64,000 nucleotides of DNA from Psoroptes ovis (taxonomy: Eukaryota > Arthropoda > Arachnida > Sarcoptiformes > Psoroptidae): positions 5,474,195-5,538,194 of the forward strand of contig PQWQ01000001.1 in assembly GCA_002943765.1 (NCBI GenBank), read 5' to 3'. Shown here one piece after another: positions 55,947 to 64,000 of this stretch (its first letter is position 1; every line of letters starts with the position of its first letter). A program made the translations under genes and the position numbers. Under the pieces are notes generated by a model. That model was not told where the DNA came from, did not search any database, and worked only from the letters and a program-made list of their open reading frames with translations.

Positions 55947-57799
55947 ATGATCAGAAATTTATTTTTTAAACCCATCATCTTGATTGTCATTGTTTGTTCG
56001 TTACTATTGTTATCATCGTTGATCGATGGATATCGATTAATTGATTCATCAACCAAATCATCATCATTATCATTATCGAATTATGAATTTAATGATTCAA
56101 TGAATGTGAATAAAATGGAAAATTTCTATGGTTTGTTTCCTTGTTATTTATGATTATTGAAATTACTAATTGTTTTCCATCTTCCACAACAGATATTCCA
56201 TCCGATGATGATGATGTTGAATTACTGCATGATACATTTTTGTTATCAAGTTCAGTCAATTCGATACGTTATTGGTCAATCGATTGTCCGATACATCATT
56301 CATATCCTTTGCTCATAAATTCTTCACGACATACATATCGTACACAATATGGTATATCTGGTATGTCATTGTATAAACCACCATCGATTAAAGACAATGA
56401 TTCAGTAAAATTATTATGGTTTGATGTACCAAATTATCAACTATATTATGGCACATTATATCGTTCGAATAATAAAAGTAATTATAATAATTGCCATTCA
56501 TTGTTGTCATTGAAAAATATTCAAACATTACGTTTTATGGATACAAATCCATACAAAGATGATCCAAATGATGAAAATTTTGTACATTTAATTATCGACG
56601 CTAATAATCATTTATTATTTTTATCAAATTTATTAAAAAATCGTATCGATATTTATGAAATAACCGAAGAATCATTTGTCCGTAATGAAATTAAATGGTT
56701 GAAATCGCTTAATAATGATACAAATTTTCCAAAAAATATTCAAATTGATTCGAATGAAAAATTATTATTTTGGATCGAATCATGGATACGTTTATGTTAT
56801 TTAAATTATAGTGATCTAAATAATCTGGTGAAAATGTGTTCAAATAATTTTTATCATTATAAACCAATCACAATGGCTATTGATACAACGAATAAGAAAT
56901 TATTATGGTCAGATAAATCAAACAATTTATTGTCCGGTGATTATTTTATCAAGAATGAAAATGATGCAAAAATTATTCATCAATCAACATCAATATCATC
57001 AATTATTGATATAACACTATTTCCATCCAATCACATTGATTCAAAACATCAATGGATATTTATACAAGATCAACATGAAATACAAATGATTGATTTATCC
57101 GAACGAAATGAAACAACTGTATTGATTGAATCACAAACAATATTTGAATCATTATTATTGACATTCACCGACAATAATTCCGATGAAGATTCAAAATTTC
57201 CATTACAACATAAGCAAAAACAAAATCAAATCTATAGTCTTGATAATACCACTCATCATAATTCTTGGTATTATTCATTTCATTTAATTGTTTTAGCAAT
57301 GACAATTATTTTGTTATCAATTATTTGTTTCGTATATTTTTTTATTTATCCAAAATATTTAAAATTTATTATTACAAATCAAAACGATGATGATACGACA
57401 ATAGCGACATCATCATCATCATCAACATCAAATTATGAAAAATTAAATCAAACAATGATAAATAATAATGGTGATAATATATTCAGCACAAATACATCAA
57501 ACAATGATCGATCATCATCAATACAATGTTTGGATAAAAATCTAAATAAATGTATGATTCAAATAAATAAAAATTCAAATGATATTGAAGATATTATTGT
57601 GCCGATATTCAACGATAATGATGAAGAAGATAAATTGACAAAATGTCCGAAATCATTGAAAAGCAAATCATCATCACTATCATTTACTAATCCATTAATT
57701 TTATTGAAAAATTGTGATGATTGTAATCAACCCGGTAATTGTCAAAATCATGGCCTATGTTTAGCAACATTTTCACGTAATTTGAATTTGATGAAATAG
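55947..57799 (+). CDS. Type I membrane protein with YWTD-like propeller repeats
   Basis: Two exons, 55947-56130 and 56193-57799, encode 596 residues. A signal peptide spans 1-29 (hydrophobic Ile/Leu/Val run). The lumenal part (about 60-415) has repeats of the form LLWFDVPN...LYYGTLY, LLFWIESW.RLCYLN, LLWSDKSN.LLSGDYF and similar, evenly spaced 40-50 residues. This is the pattern of LDL-receptor class B (YWTD) propeller blades, though the Tyr-Trp-Thr-Asp core is degenerate. A strong transmembrane segment (about 418-447) is followed by a Ser/Asn/Asp-rich tail ending in CDDCNQPGNCQNHGLC, an EGF-like cysteine spacing. No LDL-A or EGF modules precede the membrane segment. I do not recognise an orthologue. 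It could be a receptor or chaperone-like single-propeller protein; function unknown. Confidence 0.6.
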
Positions 57800-58029
57800 A
57801 ATTATAGTTAGTTTAGTTAATTAGTAAATTTTAAATTAAAATATTTTTGTACATATAAAAATTTCAAAAATAAAAATTTGACCTTTGATTCATAAATTGA
57901 AAATACCCTTACTATTACCCTTGAAATACTCTTACACCCTTTTGTATAAAGGGTATAAAAAGCCAATCTTTATTTATTTTGTTTTGGCAAAAAGTAAATT
58001 AATAGTTCAATCAATACAATTAATAAAAA
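57800..58029. other. Tail-to-tail spacer, membrane protein / ARMC8
   Basis: 230 bases holding both 3' UTRs. TACCCTT occurs twice, and then ACCCTTTTGTATAAAGGGT at 57937-57955 forms a short palindrome that could act in RNA 3' end formation; this is speculation. Confidence 0.4.
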
Positions 58030-60805
58030 TCATTTGTTGTTGTTGCTGCTTGGTACTGCTGCTGCTGAATTATTACTGCTATTATTTGAATTATTAGTGT
58101 TGTTATTATTGCTGCTAATATTGGTATTACTATTATTATTATTGTTGCTGTTATTATTGGTGATATTATTGAAATAATTAAATTCTTGTAATGCTGTCTT
58201 AACTTTATCATATAACGATATATGTTGTTGTGATGTTTGAATGGTTTGCTGCTGTTGCTGTATTTGTGCTTGCTGTAATAATTGTTGCAATATTTTCGGC
58301 ACCGATAATTCAATCAATTTTTCTTGTCGTGCTGATGAATTTTCATTTTCATGCCATACTAAATTAATGATACAAAACACAGCTGATTTCTGTAGATTTA
58401 CATTCGAATTCAATAGGTATGATATTAATTTATTCAGCACATCTTCATTTGACATGATAAATTCTTTCGCCTTGTTACCATCGGCAATATTGACCAATAT
58501 ACACAATGCTTGTTCTTTCACTTCCCAACCATGTTCACCTTCAAGAATTAAAATGACAGCTTGCATTATTTGTTTACCATGTTGTTGCATTATTGAATCA
58601 ATGTGCTAAATTTATTGGCAGAATAATGAAATAATTAAAATATATTCAATAAAATTTATGATAAATGGACATACTGGCTTGGTTGATAATAGATTACGCA
58701 ATAATCCTAATGTTTTCATTAAAATATTTACATCAGAATCTGATAATAAACGAAATATTTGATCAGTTCCTAAACAATTCAAAATTTGTGTTTTCAAATC
58801 TTCATCCGCTTGATATGCCATGTTCATCAATGCCCATGCACCATTCAAACGTAATTGTATATCATCACGTTTGGTTAGATCGCATAATAATTCGATTGAG
58901 AATCGATCCAAAAAATGCTTGGGGTAAGAAATTAATAATTTTTTTCGAAATAAATAATTAATTAATTAATCATACTAATTGTATTCAAATGTACCTGTTT
59001 ACTAGGTGAAAATTCCAACAATAAATTACAAAGTACAGATGAAGCGAGCATTATAACTTCATAAGTAGGACTATGTAACAATGTACGCAATGGTAACCAT
59101 ACAGCATGATCTTGAAACATTGTACGCAGTTGTTGTACTGAACGTGATAATGAATGCAAACATTTTAATGCAGCTAATTTAACTTTTAAATTCGGATCTT
59201 CTAATCCATTCATAACTTCATCCATTAGATTATCGGTTTCCATAATACGTTTACGTATATCTTCATCGTTTGCACCAAGTGAAGCGAAAACTTTGAACGC
59301 TGCTTGACGTAATTCATTTCGAATTACATTCATATCATTATTAATATCACCGGTTATTGATGATGATAAGTCATTATTATTATGGTTACTATTCATCATG
59401 TTACGTGTTGATGTGGGAATAGTGGGTGCATTATTATTAAATGCTGTAGTGGTCGCCGTTGTTGTTGTTGTTGTCGAAGTCAACATTGTTGTATCCATTG
59501 GTTCATCAAAAATTGTTAATGTAGCAATATTATCCGATGTTATTGAACTTTGACGGCTATTATTATTATTATCTCCAGTGGTCATCGTTGGCCTTGAATT
59601 GTTGCCATTATTAGGGAAAAATATATTCGATGATTGCCGTAACATATCGGCTAATGAATTGATTAAATGATCACAAATACTGGCCGTTTTTTGTAATGAA
59701 ACATCAACATCAATCAAATAGGCTAATTCTTCGGCTGCTTGTGCACGTATTGTTGGTTCTTTATCTTTTTTACAAAGATAAATTAGCGTTGGTAAACATC
59801 GATATAGTAAACGTTTATCTTGACAATCGATAGCTTTCGATCGATAGATGTAAGTCATACATTTTGCAGCATAAAATTGCATTTCAAATGTTTGTAATGC
59901 ACTCATTAAATCGAATAATAAATCTAACATTGATTGACCAGAATATATTTCCTGGGCAACCAACAGTGATACAGCTTTATTTTCAAAACACAATTGTGCT
60001 AGCCAATTTAGTGCAGCCAGCTTCACTTGATAAGCATTACGATTATCTGGATGCAAGTATGATGCGATGATTTGAATGGCTCCTAAATCTTTCATTATGT
60101 TTTGATGTTCGGTGGTCTGTATCGGTAAAAATTGGTGAAATTTAAGAAATGATTAAGATTTCCCAGGAACAAACCTGACATGCTGAGGCTAAAATGTTGG
60201 CAACACATTCTTTAATGATATATTGAGATGGAGCAATGTTACGTCGTGCTAATGCAAACAAATGTGTTAATATTGAATTTTGATATAGTTTATGTGTATC
60301 AATAGTTTTTGATGAAGATGATGATGTCGATTGATTCGAAATATTAGACTGGAAAATTAAATCAACTGGCGCTAAACGTGATTTAAATATTGTACGTAAA
60401 CCACGTAATGATGCTTCGATTAATTCAAATTTTTCCGTTTGTGTATTGCGTAATAATTGTGGTACAGCACCAGAATCGATAACAATTTTCAAATGTTGTT
60501 CAGTACCTTTGGCTAAACTAGTCACTGTTAACATTGCTTCACGACTTATTTCATTGTTCGATGATTTCGGTTCCATAAGTTGTACCAATCGATCGGTAAC
60601 ATTTTGTTCCAATATCATTGCCTTTAAACGATTACTACCGATAACACAATTTTTTACACGTCTAGATATAATTGGAAAGAATCAAATCTTAATCGAAATT
60701 CGTAAAAATAATTCGGAAAACAAACCGAACAGCATCATAGCAAATGGCTAAATCTGAAGAATAAATATCTTCAAGATGCATTTGATTAACGTTCATAAGC
60801 ATCAT
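58030..60805 (-). CDS. ARMC8: Armadillo repeat protein ARMC8 (GID/CTLH complex)
   Basis: Five minus-strand exons, 60805-60726, 60661-60175, 60116-58995, 58917-58675 and 58605-58030, encode 835 residues. Armadillo repeats run through the protein: RRVKNCVIGSNRLKA, VPQLL, ASLRGLRTIF, KECVANILASAC, VKLAALNWLAQLC, AAKCMTYIYRS, VKLAALKCLHSLSRSVQQLRT, LNGAWALMNMAYQA and HGKQIMQAVILILEGEHGWEVKEQALCILVNIADG. The last block is nearly identical to vertebrate ARMC8. ARMC8 (yeast Gid5) recruits substrates to the CTLH E3 ubiquitin ligase. An Asn/Ser/Thr-rich insert of about 100 residues in the third exon and an Asn-rich C-terminal tail explain the extra length over human (673). All exon joins are in phase with consensus sites. 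Confidence 0.95.
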
Positions 60806-61208
60806 TTTTTTCGACCCGAATTAGTCCAAAAAATTAATTTACAGAGTAAGTTTGAATTGATTTTTAAATCTTAATTCTACGTTTAATTATTTATTGTTTA
60901 TATTTTCATTAATCAAAGAATCAAATCAGAACAAAGAATCGTTTTACACATACTCTCTCAGTCATATGAGCTCCGGGGGTTTTTTGATTGTCAACAAATT
61001 ATCGAACGAAAAAAAAACAAAAACTCAGCAATAGAATCGAATGCCACTACCAACCGACCACAACCACGACAACAACAACATTTTCGATGTATCGAAAACA
61101 TCGAAAAGAATCGATTATTTGTTTTTAGAAAAAAAATAATTGTGGATTTAATTCGATTGAATTTATTAAAGGAAATATAATTAATTAATTTGATTGAAAT
61201 CGATTAAA
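60806..61208. other. Spacer between ARMC8 start and SDR stop
   Basis: 403 bases, no gene. It presumably holds the ARMC8 promoter; TTTCGACCCGAATTAGTCC on the plus strand (60809-60827) is near the start. The rest includes a CAAC repeat (about 61060-61085). Confidence 0.5.
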
Positions 61209-62171
61209 TCATCTACCATGTCTTCCAATGAAATTATTCATCGTATCAAAACCGCCAAGAAAATCACAAATTAATGTAGAACATTTTTTAAAAAATTTTA
61301 CATGATAAAGTGTCGACAATATATCTAAATATCTAGGTATTACAAGCTCTTTTTCTTCGGATAATATTGCATTGACAATCGAATTTGATGCATATTCAGG
61401 TTGTAATGCCGGTATTAATCCAGAATTGGCACCATCAAACATTCCAGTCGTAATCATCCATGGTTTTATAATGGTCGTTATGATTCGATTTTCAAGATTT
61501 GCTTTAGCTAATTCAAGTCGTAATGATTCCATAAGGCCAATTGTGGCAAATTTTGATGCACAATAATCAGTCAAATATGCTATGCCCATTTCACCGGCTA
61601 ATGATGATATGCAAACAATATGACCGGATTTTTTCGCAATCATCCCAGGCAAAAATGATCTTATCGTATAAAAATGTGACATTAAATTCACATCAATAGT
61701 CCTCTGGATTTGTTCATCAGTCAAATCCATAATATTTTTACCAAAAACAATACCAGCATTATTGATTAAAATATCGATACTACCGACTTCATTTTCCACT
61801 CGTTTAGCTAATTCATAAATCGAATTTTTTTTGGACAAATCAATTTGATAGAAAAATATTTTATTTTCGAAATTTTTGGTTAAACATCTGGTATTTTCAA
61901 TATTATCCATGTCTATATCCCAAACAATAACTTTGGCACCAAGTTTCAAAAATTTCAAAACCATCAATCGACCGATACCGTTTGCACCGCCTGTAATCAG
62001 TACACATTTATCTTCGACATTTTTCCAGTTTTTACTTAAAAAATTTGGAATGAATGAGCTCAAAATATTTTTGATTATATTAAATAAAATCAATGCAAAA
62101 CAAATGAAACGATTCGATGTTTTTCTGGTCATTAAATTCTCGAACGATTTTGTTTGTGCGGATTTGTTCAT
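61209..62171 (-). CDS. Short-chain dehydrogenase, SDR16C (retinol dehydrogenase) type
   Basis: One minus-strand exon encodes 320 residues. An N-terminal hydrophobic segment (about 18-40) should anchor it in the ER membrane. The Rossmann fold has TGGANGIGR at about 59-67, an acidic VWDID after the second strand, NNAG, the active-site region SGHIVCISS and YCASK (Tyr and Lys of the YxxxK motif), then the PWMITTGMF segment. This combination is typical of SDR16C members (RDHE2/RDH10/HSD17B11-type), which oxidise retinol or steroid and lipid-droplet substrates with NAD(P). The acidic residue after strand 2 favours NAD. The substrate cannot be told from the sequence. No intron is seen. The tandem array starts about 240 bases upstream of its ATG at 62171. 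Confidence 0.85.
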   Translation of the reverse strand: MNKSAQTKSFENLMTRKTSNRFICFALILFNIIKNILSSFIPNFLSKNWKNVEDKCVLITGGANGIGRLMVLKFLKLGAKVIVWDIDMDNIENTRCLTKNFENKIFFYQIDLSKKNSIYELAKRVENEVGSIDILINNAGIVFGKNIMDLTDEQIQRTIDVNLMSHFYTIRSFLPGMIAKKSGHIVCISSLAGEMGIAYLTDYCASKFATIGLMESLRLELAKANLENRIITTIIKPWMITTGMFDGANSGLIPALQPEYASNSIVNAILSEEKELVIPRYLDILSTLYHVKFFKKCSTLICDFLGGFDTMNNFIGRHGR

Positions 62172-62400
62172 GTTTTGTACCCGAAGAAGAAGAAATGAAA
62201 TAGCCAAATGAATTCAATCAAATCGAAATGAAAATCAATTGATTAAAAAATAAAAAAAAAAGTTTCCAGCAATGCATCATGCTAAGAAAAAGGAAAGTTT
62301 TTATGGGAAAATGAAAATGAAAATATTTGCAAAACTGTCACAAACATTAAAAATAATAATTATAATAATCTAAGCAAATTTTGGAAAAATTCATAAAAAA
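62172..62400. promoter_or_regulatory. SDR upstream spacer
   Basis: About 230 bases, AT-rich, between the SDR start and the repeat array. The SDR promoter must lie here or within the array. No gene is seen. Confidence 0.4.
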
Positions 62401-62407
62401 ATCATAA

Positions 62408-64000
62408 AAATCTAAGGCTATCCATCGTCAAAATTTTTGAAAATTATGAAAAAATCTAAGGCTATAATACGTGGAAATTTTTGAAAAAATCGAAAAAATC
62501 TAAGGCTATCCATCGTCAAAATTTTTGAAAAAATCGAAAAAATCTAAGGCTATAATACGTGGAAATTTTTGAAAAAATAGAAAAAATCTAAGGCTATAAT
62601 ACGTGGAAATTTTTGAAAAAATCGAAAAAATCTAAGGCTATCCATCGTCAAAATTTTTGAATTTTTCGAAAAAATCTAAGGCTATCCATCGTCAAAATTT
62701 TTGAAAAAATCGAAAAAATCTAAGGCTATAATACGTGGAAATTTTTGAAAATTATGAAAAAATCTAAGGCTATCCATCGTCAAAATTTTTGAAAAAATCG
62801 AAAAAATCTAAGGCTATCCATCGTCAAAATTTTTGAAAATTATGAAAAAATCTAAGGCTATAATACGTGGAAATTTTTGAAAAAATAGAAAAAATCTAAG
62901 GCTATCCATCGTCAAAATTTTTGAAAAAATCGAAAAAATCTAAGGCTATCCATCGTCAAAATTTTTCAAAAAATCGAAAAAATCTAAGGCTATAATACGT
63001 GGAAATTTTTGAAAAAATAGAAAAAATCTAAGGCTATCCATCGTCAAAATTTTTGAAAAAATCGAAAAAATCTAAGGCTATCCATCGTCAAAATTTTTGA
63101 AAAAATCGAAAAAATCTAAGGCTATCCATCGTCAAAATTTTTCAAAAAATCGAAAAAATCTAAGGCTATAATACGTGGAAATTTTTGAAAAAATCGAAAA
63201 AATCTAAGGCTATCCATCGTCAAAATTTTTCAAAAAATCGAAAAAATCTAAGGCTATCCATCGTCAAAATTTTTGAATTTTTCGAAAAAATCTAAGGCTA
63301 TCCATCGTCAAAATTTTTGAATTTTTCGAAAAAATCTAAGGCTATCCATCGTCAAAATTTTTCAAAAAATCGAAAAAATCTAAGGCTATCCATCGTCAAA
63401 ATTTTTGAAAAAATCGAAAAAATCTAAGGCTATCCATCGTCAAAATTTTTCGAAAAATCGAAAAAATCTAAGGCTATCCATCGTCAAAATTTTTGAAAAA
63501 ATCGAAAAAATCTAAGGCTATCCATCGTCAAAATTTTTCGAAAAATCGAAAAAATCTAAGGCTATAATACGTGGAAATTTTTGAAAAAATCGAAAAAATC
63601 TAAGGCTATCCATCGTCAAAATTTTTCAAAAAATCGAAAAAATCTAAGGCTATCCATCGTCAAAATTTTTGAATTTTTCGAAAAAATCTAAGGCTATCCA
63701 TCGTCAAAATTTTTCAAAAAATCGAAAAAATCTAAGGCTATCCATCGTCAAAATTTTTGAAAAATCGAAAAAATCTAAGGCTATCCATCGTCAAAATTTT
63801 TTCGAAAAATCGAAAAAATCTAAGGCTATCCATCGTCAAAATTTTTGAATTTTTCGAAAAAATCTAAGGCTATCCATCGTCAAAATTTTTCAAAAAATCG
63901 AAAAAATCTAAGGCTATCCATCGTCAAAATTTTTTGAAAATTATATATCGGAAAAAAAATCTAAGGCTATCCATCGTCAAAATTTTTCGAAAAATCGAAA
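62408..64000. repeat. 44-base two-variant minisatellite array
   Basis: About 36 units, each with ATCTAAGGCTAT followed by one of two cores: type A (CCATCGTCAAAATTTTT) in about 28 units and type B (AATACGTGGAAATTTTT) in 8, then a short AT linker. The linker varies (GAAAAAATCG, GAATTTTTCG, GAAAATTATG, CAAAAAATCG). Type B units are concentrated in the first 800 bases and almost vanish later. All frames contain stops, so it is not coding. The array continues past the window end, so total size is unknown. Confidence 0.95.

Noticed and set aside
62408..64000. CRISPR-like array
   Set aside because: Units are fully repetitive with no unique spacers, in a eukaryotic context.

Overview
The window is eukaryotic nuclear DNA: about 70% A+T, introns of roughly 55-85 bases with GT...AG ends, proteins rich in poly-Gln, poly-Asn and poly-Ser, and (GAT)n and (CAA)n triplet runs throughout. 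Orthologues of animal genes packed this tightly, together with the base composition, suggest a small arthropod genome. An astigmatan (acariform) mite related to house-dust mites fits best, but the organism is inferred and not proven by any marker.

Layout. Bases 1-1403 hold no gene. From 1404 to 15357 come a tweety-like membrane protein, a rabaptin-5 with a FYVE-like finger, a histone H2B-like protein with a very long N-terminus, ATG101, UBFD1, SBDS, TMEM185 and TXNDC15. An 8.3 kb gene-poor stretch (15.4-23.7 kb) carries eight of the nine copies of a ~77-base mariner-type miniature inverted-repeat element and ends at a MITF/TFE-type bHLH-zipper gene (23.7-26.3 kb). A secreted Ser/Gln-rich protein exon follows. 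From 28.0 to 46.6 kb is a dense block: LUC7L3, a CENP-A-like H3, TAF10, VPS37, TRMT61A, RPS23, ENOPH1, RMI1, SHMT, ANKRD13, DCTN5, HAP40 (F8A) and mitochondrial IF-3. Then come a SOCS6/7-type gene, a CSA/ERCC8-like WD40 gene, a long small-heat-shock protein, a YWTD-propeller-like membrane protein, ARMC8 and an SDR16C-type dehydrogenase. The last 1.6 kb is a 44-base tandem repeat array that runs off the window.

Most genes are housekeeping and unrelated in pathway. Many are arranged head-to-head with 150-550 bases between start codons, or tail-to-tail with 50-250 bases. Chromatin is the most frequent theme: CENP-A-like H3, TAF10 (histone fold) and the H2B-like protein. Endosome and ubiquitin functions are also represented (rabaptin, VPS37, ANKRD13, UBFD1, ARMC8), and so is autophagy (ATG101).

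Most interesting signals: (1) the H2B-like fold on a 485-residue protein; (2) a clear cenH3 in what is probably a holocentric lineage; (3) two short sequence motifs recurring in gene-flanking spacers; (4) two families of non-coding inverted-repeat elements; (5) a two-variant minisatellite; (6) a propeller-TM protein with a Cys-rich tail. Exon joins were made by eye from splice consensus and reading-frame phase, and no database or RNA evidence was available.
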